Translations under genes and position numbers: made by a program
In this document: positions 12,156-23,480 of the stretch, one piece after another
Layout of the letters: every line of letters starts with the position of its first letter
Position numbering within the stretch: the first letter of the stretch is position 1
Notes under the pieces: generated by a model
Told to the model about the DNA's origin: nothing
What the model saw: only the letters and a program-made list of their open reading frames with translations
Database searches by the model: none
Assembly: GCF_001625195.1 (NCBI RefSeq)
Contig: NC_054389.1
Span: 6,754,520 to 6,818,519, forward strand
Length of the DNA: 64,000 bases
Direction of reading: 5' to 3'
Origin: Drechmeria coniospora
Lineage: Eukaryota > Ascomycota > Sordariomycetes > Hypocreales > Ophiocordycipitaceae

Positions 12156-13830
12156 AATCATAGCGTAGTGTACATGTACATACGTTGTGCCTGCAGTACG
12201 CACACAAGACCGTGTACAGTAATTACATATAAGTACATACTTACCGTGTACAGTAATTACATGTACTGTAAGTACATACTTGTATGTACCGCAGCTGCCA
12301 AGCTCGCGGTACCCCCAGGATGGCATGTACTGTATCTACTGTAGCACATGGCATGAGGTGTTTGTTCTCAAAGGTTGCACTCCTAGGCTCATGCAAGTAT
12401 TCCGTACTCCGTTCTAACCCTAGGCACATAATTCTCTGCAGCGCGGCGGTGCGTACGGAGGCACAAATACCTGCTTGCAAACCAGCAGAGCAGGTGTCTA
12501 CGGAGGAGTACTAGGTAGTTACTGTAGGTGTACTCGTACTGTAGTTAGTTGTACATGTAAGTACTCCGTAAGTATGTCCGTGTTGCATGAGAATAGGGTG
12601 TAGTGCATGTTCATGTTTCAACTCTTGACGCCCATGATTCGATTTAGTCTTGGTTGCTAGGTTGCCATTACACCATACGAACGCTAGGAGCTTTGGCGCT
12701 AGACCGAATTTGGTATGGTGCGTTGCGGCATCATGCGCATGAAGACTTTTTCTTCCCTCTGATCTCACTCTCGTCCCGACGGCGCATCCCATTCTACGGC
12801 CGCCCAAATGTCATGCCCATCTTTGCCACCAGTCGTCAATGCATCGTCGTTGCGCACTGGGGAGAATCTCGTATGGCCTATCCTGCTCTCCTAGCCAACT
12901 CGCATGTAACGCCCTGGCTCTTGCCCAACTGTTTGTTCACCAACGTCTTTGCCAGCTTTGATAGACAGCCTCATACTGGACGTGGGAACATGGAGACAAC
13001 CGCCGTCTGGTTTGGCGCAGATACTGTAAGTACACGCACAAGTTCTGGTACTTGTACTCCCTCCGTACGGAGTATTAAATAGTTGCAACACATGAATTAC
13101 TGTAGGTGTACTCCGTACTCCGTACTGTGCTTAAGTAGACCTATACTTGCAGTACTCCTTGCTCCATACATGTAATTGCAGTACAACTAATACATCTTGA
13201 TGCATGATACAGGTGCCCCTACGGAGTATTACTGTACAACTGCAACTACTGTAGGTGCAAGTGTGCATACTTCCAGTGCCGGCTTCGCACATGTCCTTAT
13301 TTGCATGTATTACTCCGTACATAAACAGTACTCGTACGGAGTACTCCAGTATGAATGTACTCTTACCTACTTACAAGGGCTCGTACGGGAAAGGATGGCG
13401 GGTATTCTTACGGGTAGGCGTACCATAATACCGCACGGGTGCACATCTCGTTTGCTCCAGATCCCGCCGTCATGCCGCTGAAGCCAAGGTGCCTACAGTT
13501 CACTGTAGCGTATTTGCGGTGCTTACCCATGCTGTAATCAGGTGCTGTACATGCACTCAGTGGCAGGGTAAGAGGTACTAGGCACCTAGTAAGCAGCGGG
13601 GCTTTCCATCACCCTCGTACCCTGCTGTTAAGTACTTAGGTACTTAAGTATGTACTTTGCCTCGTATATCACCTTGTGCCAGCACGAGTGCACGCACAAG
13701 TACGGAGTACGGAGTAATACGACATGTACCGAGTATCCGTACTGTACGGAGTACACGCACATTATTTACAGGACTTACAAGTAAGTACTGTACTGTAAGT
13801 AGGTGTACGAGCAAGCACTATTACTAGTAC
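12156..13830. repeat. GTAC-word repeat islands 2 and 3 with a unique block between
   Basis: Two islands, about 12160-12585 and 13020-13830, carry the same dense GTAC words as the island at 1236-2170, including doubled TACTCCG at about 13108-13124 and doubled CGGAGTA at about 13700-13716. The block 12600-13000 between them is more complex and has a 142-codon open frame (12654-13082), but that frame runs into the repeats and has no familiar features. No gene supported. Confidence 0.5.
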
Positions 13831-14339
13831 CAATAACGTACCAAACATGTGCGTCGCACAAAAGGTCATCGCTGGATCTCTCCCCGCAATGCGTCCACCC
13901 GTCGCCGAGATTGCTTCGACGGTCCGTTCCAAGTGGGCATGTGCCGTCAAACGGCGTGGTACATGTACAGTACAAGTACAGTACAGTATACGTGAATGCG
14001 CGACGGCTGCGCTCCGTCATTTAGGCGGCATAGCCGCCGTCGTCGGCCATGGGCAGCACGCGGGCGAGCACCCCGGCGTCGACACGCAATTCGGATCCTC
14101 ATTACGTCCATGTGGCTACTCTATATACTCGTCGAGGGGGCCAAGCCTACGTCCCTCTCAATGTCCCATCCAGAAACGCAAAACAAAACAAAATGGGCGG
14201 CAGTGCTGCAAAAGGAAGCGGGCGTCCGTCGAGGCACGCCGTTCCTGTCCGAACCAACGCCATGCACGAGTCGACGCACGCACGCATGCATCCGATCCGA
14301 GGGGCCTATCCGTCGCCGGCCTCGCTCCAAACCTCGCCC
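13831..14339. other. 3' flank of the GH76 gene
   Basis: Sequence beyond the GH76 stop codon, likely including its 3' untranslated region. Open frames here continue antisense through the GH76 exon and are shadows. No separate gene seen. Confidence 0.4.
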
Positions 14340-14980
14340 TCAGGCCCCCAAGCTCATCCAGCCAAACATGCCGCCGGCGCAGCCGAGGATGACGGCCGTC
14401 AGGATGCCGGCGCCGGCCTTGTCGGCCGCCGTGATGGGCGCCACGTGCTGCTGGAAGTCGTCGCCGGCCGAGCCCGCGTTGGGGTCGCCCTTGGAGGTGC
14501 CGCCCGTCTTCTCCGTCACCGGCACCTTGGCGCTGTTGATGAGCAGCGACGAGACGGCGGCGAGGGCCGCCATCTCCTGGCCGGCGCCCGTCTTGCCGTC
14601 GTAGGTGCCGCTCGCCCACTTCAGGCCGCACTGCCGGCCGAGCGCGCCGCCGGTGCACTGCTTGATCGCGGCCTCGGCCGACTTTTTGAGCGTCGGCAGG
14701 ATCGTCGGCGCCAGCGAGGGCATGATCTGCGTGATGACCGAGTACCACCGGTGCACGAAGCCCTTGAAGGTGAGCATGTCGGTCGTGCAGGTGCCCACGT
14801 TTTCGCACGAGATTTCGACGGCGACGCCGTTGGGGAAAAAGTTTTTAAGCCCCGTCTGCACGAGCTTTGTCGCTCTCTGTTCCCAGACGGCATCTTGCGT
14901 CTGCGGAGAGATGACGTCAGCATCCAGTCCACATGGTCATCATCGTCGTCGTCGTCGTCGTCATCATCATCATCGCCATC

Positions 14981-15017
<37 letters not shown>

Positions 15018-15924
15018 CATCACGTCGTCATCATAAAACGTACCGCATTGTATAAAAACGCCGCGCCCTGGGCAAACACGCCGTTGTTGTAGGAAAACTG
15101 GGCCTTGTTGATGTCCTTGCAGTCGTCGTTGACGTTGGCGCCGTCGTAGATGGCGTACGTCGTGCCGTCGATGAAGCCGACCTGCTCCATCCAGTCCCAC
15201 GTCTTGACGGCCCAGTCGAGGTACGTCTGGTTGCCCGTGTAGCGGTACAGGCGAGCGCCGAGGTTGAAGAAGCAGCCGTTGGCGATGCTGTTCTTGTAGT
15301 TGTAGCCGTTGTTGGCAAAGGGAATCTGCCATCGGAGGCCGCCGTTGCACGTCTTGTCGTGCCGGTCCGGGCTCGCCTGCGTGTTGAAGACGGCCTGGGC
15401 GAGCGCGAGCCACTGCGGCTTGTCCGACGGCGGGTCCGGGAACTTTTGCTCGGCCGCGAGCATGGCCGACATGCCCCAGAAGCCCTGGTCGTCGTTGCCG
15501 AGCGAGGCGGTGACGTTGCGAGGCATGTAGTCCTTGTCCTCGCCCACCTGGAACTGCATCGCCTGCATGATCACGTCGTTGTACGACGAGTCCCCTGTCC
15601 AGGCCCAGTAATCGATCAGCGTCCCCCACATGGCACCGCCCTCCCACCAGTAGTAGTCGCCGGCCGGCGGCGGACCGGGCAGGATGCCGGGCACGTGTCC
15701 CGACAGGTTTCCCTTGTAGTACTGCATCATGTCCCAGGCCAGGACGCTGGCCGTCTTTTTCGTCGCATCTAGGGAGAGTCAGCATCACGTCTCCGCCCCG
15801 ACTCGACAGGCGAGGGCGGCGTACCGACGGTGTCGATGGAAAAGGGCGAGTCTTGGGCCGACGTCCGCATCGCCATCGAGAGCATCGTCACCGCCACGGC
15901 GGTGGACGGCAGGGACGACTTCAT
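14340..15924 (-). CDS. GH76 mannan endo-1,6-alpha-mannosidase (Dcw1/Dfg5 type)
   Basis: Wall glycosidase/transglycosidase family proposed to cross-link GPI mannoproteins into the cell wall, acting at the outer face of the plasma membrane. Exons 15924-15825, 15768-15044 and 14900-14340 join to 461 residues with introns of 56 and 143 nt. Residues 1-23 form a signal peptide ([10 protein letters not shown]...). The GH76 (alpha/alpha)6 domain follows, with the catalytic Asp pair in [10 protein letters not shown] at residues 126-127 and conserved [11 protein letters not shown] and [14 protein letters not shown] segments. The C-terminus ends in a hydrophobic stretch ([18 protein letters not shown]), fitting GPI attachment or a membrane anchor. 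Length matches Dcw1 homologues. Intron 2 contains a trinucleotide microsatellite. Confidence 0.93.
14937..15020. repeat. (CAT/CGT)n trinucleotide microsatellite inside GH76 intron 2
   Basis: Plus-strand run of TCA/TCG trinucleotides, CGT-rich at about 14941-14963 and CAT-rich to about 15016. It lies between the GTACGT donor and the CTCCGCAG acceptor of intron 2, so it is removed from the mature message. Confidence 0.85.
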
Positions 15925-17340
15925 GTTGGATCGACGACGCGCCGAGGCGCGGGGGGAGGGGGAAAGACGCAGGCGAGGGCGACGAAACGAGTGACGGAGG
16001 ACGAGGGCAGGCCAAGGCGCCGAGGACGCACACGACTGCGTGCGGTGCGTCAGGAAGCCTTCGACTGTCGGTCGGTGACGGTTGAGGCGAAAAAAGGGCG
16101 AGCACCGGTGAGGAATCAATGACGCGGACGGCCGGTCGCGGGGGTCGAGGCGGCGACGGCTGTGACGACGAGTGCGGAGGCGAGTGCGGAGGCGAGTGCG
16201 GAGGCGAGTGCGGAGGCGAGTGCGGAGGGCACGCGAAAAGGATGGCGAGCAAAGGATGATGATATTATTGTTCAAAGGCAGGCAGGCAGGCAGGCCGACC
16301 GAGAAGTCGAGGCGAGGGCGGCACCACGGGAGGCTGGTGGTTGGTGTGCAGCGGTGCAACGGCCCAAGTGGTGGTGCGGTGGTAAGATGCTGCGTGTTGA
16401 GAGGTGGCTGTGGTTGCTGCTACGGAGGAATAGGAATAGGAAATGCCACGGACGGCACTCAGTAGGGAGGGACGTTACAAGGAGGGCCAGGGCCGCTTCG
16501 CGTTTGTGGGCGCTGGCGTTGACTTAGTGCTGCGTTGCAGGGTAAAAAGGACACACCATCTCGCTGCTGCTCATTTCCGTGTATGAGATTAATACGGGGT
16601 ACGGGGCACGGGGTGCCGTACGGCGTGCAAGAGGCGAGACGCACTTGTTGGCCACGCACATTCCCTACCGACGCATGTGCGGTACGGTACGGTAATCACG
16701 TCTTCGCCGCATACAGTGCTCGCACGCTGGCGGGCGCTGGTGCTGGCGGGCACACGTGTAATCGTACGGCGAGGGTCTACGGCGGCACCTACGACTCGTC
16801 TGCTAGTGGTGTCTGCTGACGTTTGGCCTCCATCGTCCGTGCCGGCGCCGGATGCTGAATGGCCAACCGACCGATGGGTGGAATGCCGTGTCCCTCCTCC
16901 ACCGCGCTCTTCCACTCAATCGTCGGTCCACGAGGGGCCCTGACGAGCCTGGACTGAGGTGAGGGAAGCCGAGCTGCATCGCTCACGTCCAGCCTCCCTG
17001 CCTCGGTCCCTGCCCCAATCGGCTCGCACCATTCCGGGCAAGCCTCCGATCCAGTCCCCACGAACCCTCGACAAACAGTCGACGGAAGCGATGGCACGAC
17101 GCCCTGGACGCCGGGAGACGAGACGGGCACGAGCTCATCGGCCGAGACGGTCGGGGGAGCCGTGAGGTTGACGATGAGGTCGGAGCAGATCGTGCCAAGC
17201 ATGCGCCATCGTGCACCCGCGCGACTTGCCGCTTAGCCGAGCCCACTGTGGGCGTTGGACAGCTTGGCGTCTGGCGTTTTGCCGGCACCACCGTCTTCCT
17301 TGCCGGCTTCGTATTCGTGCGACTTGCACCTAAATGCGAG
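15925..17340. other. Upstream region of GH76 and flanking intergenic DNA
   Basis: Contains the GH76 promoter and leader. A 12-bp minisatellite lies about 245 bp upstream of the GH76 start, and a short GGCA-type repeat at about 16275-16295. Minus-strand open frames at 15769-16359 and 16789-17202 have no recognisable motif and I do not support them as genes. Confidence 0.45.
16169..16228. repeat. 12-bp minisatellite, five perfect units
   Basis: The unit CGAGTGCGGAGG is repeated five times head to tail without interruption at 16169-16180, 16181-16192, 16193-16204, 16205-16216 and 16217-16228. It lies upstream of the GH76 start in the presumed promoter or leader. The unit is a multiple of three, which creates repetitive open frames that should not be read as proteins. 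Confidence 0.9.
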
Positions 17341-18260
17341 ACGTGTACTAGTACAGCCACGGGTACGCGCGCCCGGGTACATGGGCATGTACAAGTACTG
17401 CGGCGCGTTGTAGTCTGGGTACAGTGACGTGTGCATGCGCGTACCAGCCATTGGAACCGACCAATTTGGCATGACGCCACGACGCGTGGGCGCACCGAGC
17501 AAAAGCCTAGTGACCTCCAGGAACCTACAGTACCTGCAGTACACTGCACTTGTACATGTACTGTACTGTACGTGTGCATCAAAGCTCTTACTTGGGTATT
17601 CGTGCAGGAACTTGCCAGGTTGGTATTTCGTAGTGCCCCTGCATACCTAGAACTTAGTACGGAGCGCACTTGCGTGTACATGTACTGTACAAGTACTTCC
17701 CGTGCGGGTAGACGCAGGTACTGCACGGCAAATGCCCATGTGCACATTGAGTACTAGGTACCTAGGTAGGGAGTACTCCGTACTGGTGCTGCCACTAGGT
17801 CTGTTGTACTTACAAGTGCTCGCGCTTTCATGTGCAGTTACTCGGTACTCCGTACTCCGTACCTGCATGAAAGTGCTATTCTCGTACATGTACTTACTCC
17901 GTACCCGGTACATAATACGTGCCCAAGTACGGATACGGAGCATGGAGTACGGAGAACAGTAATAAAACTTGCGCTGGTACCCGCAGCGTCAAGTGTACTA
18001 CTGTAAGTAAGTGCCTAGTACAGTACAGCTACAACTACAGTACGGAGTACTTCCTCTGCGCATCACATGCACACATCAGTACAGCTACGCATCCTTGCTC
18101 CGTACTGTGTATTACGCCGCGAGTACTTGCTAGTTCATAAGTACAAGCACTGCGTCCTCCGTACTTACGCCATACTTATTTGCATGTCGTCGTACACCGA
18201 CAGGAGCTGCAAGTACTGTACGTATCTGCACTCGTACTGACATGTACAAGTACAAGTATC
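17341..18260. repeat. GTAC-word repeat island 4
   Basis: Same word family as the other islands: doubled TACTCCG at about 17848-17864, plus many TACGGAGTAC, AAGTAC and TACTGTAC elements in both orientations. No terminal repeats or coding frame. Confidence 0.6.
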
Positions 18261-19062
18261 CTTGGCCAAGTCCACGTGAGCGTCATCGTTCCATGTCTGT
18301 CGTCATAGACTGCAGTTCCGTGACTTTCTTTTGTCATGCAAGGGCTGCCTCGCTTCCTGAGAACATGTACACCATCTGAACCCTGAATACGTCTTTCAAG
18401 GAATTCCCATGAATTCCCATCATTCGAAACGCAGCATCCTTCTCTTTGTCCCCTCCGCCGACGTGAGGGTGTCGTCCTGCCTCCCAGCGGTCTGGACCAC
18501 GAAACGGTTTCCTTGCGGCCCGACGTTATTCCGGTTTCCGACGCCTGCCGATCCCCAAGACGGAACCCGCACCGGAAGGGTGACAGAAAAGCACCTGCCA
18601 CGCCGTTCAGTAGGTTGTTGGCTACTGATGAATATGCACGACGATGAAGAAAGAATTCATCATGTTTCCCGATCGGAGAGCATACTCTCGTGCGCTTTCA
18701 ATCTATAATACATCATCGGCCCATTTTCTTCTCATCCATTTCGGCAGCATCAAGATCGGCTAGCAGTCAGAGCAGTCAGAGCAGTCAGGAGGGCGTTGCC
18801 CATCATTTTTGTCGACACCCTCATGTACCTCCGTACTCGGCAACGCCAAGAGTTGGTTGGTTGGCCATCGTCTCCTAGCAAGCTGTCCTTTGTCGGCGCA
18901 AGCTCTGTCGGTGCGCAATCCCACCACCACCAGCAGTGCATCGCAAGCACAACCGGCAGAACATCGTCGGCCAGCTCTGGTGCCACGCACTCTCGCATGG
19001 CTTCCTGAACCCGCGTCGAGGGAGACAGTTAGGATTGGAAATTGCACTCGTCCACCGTCGCC
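18261..19062. other. Upstream region of ERV41
   Basis: About 800 bp of non-repetitive DNA before the ERV41 start. A GAGCAGTCA tandem element occurs three times near 18768-18790. No gene supported; the 3' part should hold the ERV41 promoter and leader. Confidence 0.4.
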
Positions 19063-20311
19063 ATGTCGAGCAACGAGAAGCTTGACAAGGGCAACTTTGG
19101 TGCCAAAGGCAGCATCGTCAAGGCCTTTGACGCATTTCGTACGTCTTCTCCCCTTCAACGTCGACACCGACCATCTGGACCGTGCGATTGACACCCCCTC
19201 CAGCCAAATCGAAACCCCAATATGTCCTGAGAACGGCCGGCGGCGGCAAGTGGACCGTGGCCATGGCCGTCATCTCCCTCCTCCTCTTCGGCAGCGAGGT
19301 CGCCCGCTGGTGGCGCGGCTCCGAGTCGCACACGTTCGCCGTCGAAAAGGGCATTTCCCAGTCGATGCAGATCAACCTCGACGCCGTCGTCAAGATGGCC
19401 TGCGGCGATCTCGACGTCAACGTGCAGGATGCCTCGGGCGACCGCATCCTCGCCGCCACTCGCCTGCAGCTCGACCAGACCAGCTGGAGCCAGTGGGCCA
19501 ATGCCAAGGGCGTTCACCAGCTCGGCTTGGACAAGGAGGGCCGCATCATCACCGGCGCCGGCTGGCACGCCCAGCACGATGAGGGCTTCGGCGAGGAGCA
19601 CATCCACGACATCGTCGCTCTGGGCAAGAAAAAGGCCAAGTGGGCCAAGACGCCGACGGTCCGCGGGCCGCCCGACAGCTGCCGCATCTTTGGCAGCCTC
19701 GAGCTCAACAAGGTTCAGGGAGACTTCCACATCACCGCCAGGGGCCACGGCTACATAGAGGCGGGGAAGCATCTCGACCATAACAGTACGTGGAAAAGGC
19801 GGACCTTGGATCCTCGGCTGGGGGCAGCGCTGACCCATTTCCTCCAGTGTTCAACTTTTCCCACATCATCTCCGAACTGTCCTTTGGTCCCTTTTACCCC
19901 TCGCTCGTCAACCCCCTCGACCGTACCGTCCACCACGCCGGCTTCAACTTTTACAAGTTTCAGTACTTCCTCTCCGTCGTTCCCACCGTCTACAGCGTCG
20001 GCTCGAGCTCCATTGCCACCAACCAGTACGCCGTCACCGAGCAGAGCAAGCCGGTCAACGAACGCACCATACCGGGCATCTTCGTCAAGTACGACATTGA
20101 GCCCGTCCTGCTGTCGATCCGCGAGAGCCGCGATGGCATCTTCGTCTTCCTCGTCAAGCTCATCAACGTCCTGAGCGGCGTCCTCGTCGCCAGCCACTGG
20201 GGCTACACGCTGACCGATTGGGTCAAGGAGATTTTCAACAGGAAAACGAGACGGGCCAGCACCATCGACGGCGTGCTGGGGACGGCGGATGATGAGGACG
20301 ATGATGAGTAG
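19063..20311 (+). CDS. ERV41: COPII vesicle protein Erv41 (ERGIC-2 family)
   Basis: Cargo-receptor subunit that cycles between ER and Golgi with Erv46. Exons 19063-19138, 19204-19785 and 19848-20311 give 373 residues with introns of 65 and 62 nt (both GTACGT donors). The start gives MSSNEKLDKGNFGAKGSIVKAFDAFPKSKPQYV in two exons, the usual short cytosolic head. Transmembrane segment 1 lies at about 43-60 (WTVAMAVISLLLFGSEV). A large luminal domain contains CRIFGSLELNKVQGDFHITARG and NFSHIISELSFGPFYPSLVNPLD, hallmark segments of ERGIC proteins. Transmembrane segment 2 is at about 322-342 (FVFLVKLINVLSGVLVASH), followed by an acidic tail. Erv46 is larger and has different luminal cysteine motifs, so Erv41 fits better. 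Confidence 0.93.
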
Positions 20312-20928
20312 AAGCTTCGTGCGCCATAGACTGGGCTGGCATTTCGGCGGCGTTGGGTATGGCGTCGAGGATTGTACATTAACTGCAACTCTGGAGAAAT
20401 GGCATGTGCATGATGTCTAGTCAGTCGGCCGGGTGTGAAGCTGCGATGCTGGACGGACATGCATGCGTGACGGCATCACGGTCTCCGTGGAGCGACGAGA
20501 ATCGACCTCGGTGTCGTTCTCACCGCAACGCAGCGACATTGACGGATGGATAGCTTGGCATGCCTGGAAGTGACCAGCACCCCTTGAAGGTGACACACGC
20601 AGCCATGTCTAGCCGGCGACAGGGATGCCGGCCGCTGTTTGCTGTTTGCTGCCTAGCTGTCCGCCCACGGCGCCTCACCTGACGGTGCTTGCATATCCAT
20701 GTGTCCCCAGGGGTGTGGCACGCACCGCCAGGTTGGGTGAAAAGGGTGCCATGAGCAGCACCGGCGCTGACAGCATAAATGGTCGGTCATCTTCTCCCGT
20801 CTCGCCCCAAGCCACCTTGATCTTCATCAAAATCACCGCGTCAGGGGTGACTCGGCCTCGAATAGTCCTACAGCACCGTTGTTCTTGGAGCTGGCCAACA
20901 AGCTGCTGCTGGCAAAAGTCAAGACGCA
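20312..20928. other. Intergenic between ERV41 and the secreted-protein gene
   Basis: Contains the ERV41 3' flank and the promoter of the downstream gene on the same strand. The ORFs here are short and unremarkable. Confidence 0.4.
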
Positions 20929-21828
20929 ATGCTCGCCGCTGCGCTGCATGTGCTCGCCCTCGCGCGCGCCTGCAACGCCGATCATCTTCAGGTCCGGGCC
21001 GAACCCAAGCCAATCACTGGCATTACTGATTGGAGTTCCGGTCGCCCTCCCAACGGCATCAACGACGCGGAATGGGCGAAAGTCATGGCCAAGCCCGATC
21101 TCGCGGCCGTCCATCCTGTCATGGGCTTCGACACGTCCAAGGCCTATCCGTCCGAATCGAGGGGCTGGACCGTCAACGTCGCTGTGCGGCATGGTATCCC
21201 TGCCAAGGACTGCATGCATGTCCAGAACCTGACGGACGACGACGTCTTCTCCGCCTGGATGCTCCGTCTCGAGCCCAATGGCGGCGCTTATACCCCGGAC
21301 GAGACGTGGAAGGTGGACGTTACCCTCATGCGCCTCGAGCCCGAGAACAAGACGGCCATGGTGGGCGACGATGGGAGCTGCAAGAAGCTACTCAGCGACG
21401 CGTGCATCGACAAGATCGAAAAGGCCTCGGCAGACATCCCCCAAGTCCCGCAGGAGTGTCGATTTGGCTGGACGGGGACCACGAACCCGACACCGATGAC
21501 GGGCGGCTACTCGCGCGTCGACGGCCTCGGGTGGCTCCAGGGAACGGTGCTGCAGAAGGCGGTGTCGCCGGCCGTGAAGAAGGGGAACACGACCTTTGAG
21601 GCCGCTCTGGCGAGCCACTCCGACATGGTGTACATCTCCTGGGGGCGCGCGGGAGATGTCAAGGGCGGGGCGAGAATCAGGGGCAAGTTGGTCTGCCTTG
21701 GTGGGTTGAACCCTTGGGTCGAGAGGTCGGTCGGCGGCGAGAGCGGTGCCGGGGTGGGAGACAAGGGCACGAGCTTCTTCCTCATACCCATCGTCTTCTC
21801 TCTTGTCGGAGCGGCACTATTGCTGTAG
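20929..21828 (+). CDS. Secreted, probably GPI-anchored protein of unknown function
   Basis: Single exon of 299 residues. The ATG at 20929 starts a signal peptide (MLAAALHVLALARACNA, cleavage near residue 17). The mature part has several cysteines (for example in AKDCMHV, GSCKKLL, DACIDKI, QECRFGW and KLVCLGG) and possible N-glycosylation sites (NLTD, NKTA, NTTF). The last 20 residues are hydrophobic (FFLIPIVFSLVGAALLL) after a small-residue, Gly/Ser-rich spacer, a typical GPI-attachment signal. I do not recognise a catalytic motif or Pfam-type domain. A cell-surface or wall role is inferred from topology alone. GC-rich codon use resembles its neighbours, which supports a real gene. Confidence 0.78.
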   Translation: MLAAALHVLALARACNADHLQVRAEPKPITGITDWSSGRPPNGINDAEWAKVMAKPDLAAVHPVMGFDTSKAYPSESRGWTVNVAVRHGIPAKDCMHVQNLTDDDVFSAWMLRLEPNGGAYTPDETWKVDVTLMRLEPENKTAMVGDDGSCKKLLSDACIDKIEKASADIPQVPQECRFGWTGTTNPTPMTGGYSRVDGLGWLQGTVLQKAVSPAVKKGNTTFEAALASHSDMVYISWGRAGDVKGGARIRGKLVCLGGLNPWVERSVGGESGAGVGDKGTSFFLIPIVFSLVGAALLL

Positions 21829-22964
21829 TTTGGATAGACATCTGGGCGGCATCTACGTAGACGTGAGCTTGTTGCCGATGCGAGATGGAAAGTGGACCAT
21901 TGCTAGTTCTTTCATCACCCTTGAGCGAAAAAAGATGCCTCCGTCGATGCCGGATATAATTCTTCTGCTCGGATAGAGCAGGTCATCATCGTGTCCCCTC
22001 GTCTCACGACTGGCTCGGCGGGTCTGCAGATTTTCCACCCGTTTCCCGAGCTTCTCTCGTGTCAGTTCACACCAGCTGCAGCAGCCAACGCTGGCATCGG
22101 AAAAATCGGCACCACATTGGACCGAAGTGCTTCCTGGCGAGATCGCTCCCGGGCATGGACGTACGACGGATCAAACCCGGCAATTTCAAAAGTCTCGACA
22201 ACATTACCGCAGTATCACGATACGTTCCCTGCCTGCTGAGCAAACAATCACAGGGGTCCCACGGACCTCGTCCAACGTGAAAGATAAAGGCGACGATCGT
22301 TGGAGCCAGTGACAGACTGCTGCCAACTACCACGCCGGTTCGGGAATTGGTCACTTCCGCCCGAGAGTATGGGAGCGGGTTGTATGCGGATCGTCACTTG
22401 AGAGAGCGGGAGACGGACGGCAACGATTCGCTGCTGCGTTTCGCCCCTTGGGCTGCATGACGCCGAAAGAAAGCGCAGCAAGACCGCACTCTGGCCGTTA
22501 GCAACCCGGCGCTGTCGGCTTGTACTAAGAATAAAACCTACATACAACGAAGTAAGTAGACTGACTGACCATACGGAGTACTCCGCACTCCATGTGGCCT
22601 TTTATTTGCTTGCGCAGGCAGAGGGCGGAGGAGCCGATGCTGAGACGTACAGGTGCACGCTCGAGAAGGCGGAGCGAATGTCGATGGCCATCCAGTAATA
22701 AAGCTCTTCCCCCGGGAGACGGAATTGCAAGGATTTCTTCGTCCATGGTTCGCCAGTCGTATTCGCAGCATGCCGTTTGCCGCCGAGGAGTTGGATTGGG
22801 GCAGATGGAGAAGGGGAGTCGAGGGATGTCGGAGGGGTGAAACGCTAAAACTAAAAGGGTAAATAAGGATACAAGTCTTCTCCGGACTCGTATACGTCAT
22901 TTACCTGGCTCATTGCCAAGCTGCTTTCCAGTTGGAGCGGCGGCTCCGGCCTGGGTCTTGGCTT
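21829..22964. other. Intergenic, no supported gene
   Basis: Downstream flank of the secreted-protein gene and unique DNA of moderate GC content. Frames up to 120 codons overlap on both strands without recognisable features. Confidence 0.45.
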
Positions 22965-23480
22965 GACTGAAATACTTGTACAGATAAGGTGCAGTATAAC
23001 GTATTGATACGGCGTCAAGTAGGTACCTACAGTATCATGGTACTCGGCTCAGAGTACAGTGTGTACGACCACTCCGCGCACGTTCAGTAAGTAAGTACAT
23101 GCAGTACTCCGTACAGTAAGTACTCAAGTACAAGTACTGTATGTATGTAAGTAAGTACTGGGCAAGTACGGAGTAAGTACTTGCAACTACGGTAAGCACG
23201 GAGTATTTCTCCGAACATGTACAGTACAATCAATACCAGTACATGTACGGAGTATCCGTGTAGGATTACAGTACACGTATTATTATACTGGTAGGTCCTC
23301 CGTAATAAGGTAATAATTGTGCTTGTACTGTACGGAGTAAGTATTACTGCACGGGGTACTCCGTACTGTACAGTACTGTAGGTATACTCACAAGTATACT
23401 TAAGGTATTACAGCATAAGTGAGTAATATTACTTGTACTCTGTACTCCGTACTAGTAAATATACTTGCTTGTGCACTGGC
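22965..23480. repeat. GTAC-word repeat island 5
   Basis: Tightly packed TACTGTAC, AAGTAC, GTACTCCGTAC and GTACGGAGTA words, strongest at 23090-23460. Many are palindromic. No coding frame or transposon ends. Confidence 0.6.

Noticed and set aside
14049..15092. 347-codon plus-strand frame
   Set aside because: Antisense to GH76 exons and running through the microsatellite; a shadow.
15785..16252. Proline/serine-rich minus-strand frame with repeats
   Set aside because: Created by the 12-bp minisatellite in the GH76 upstream region; no other coding evidence.
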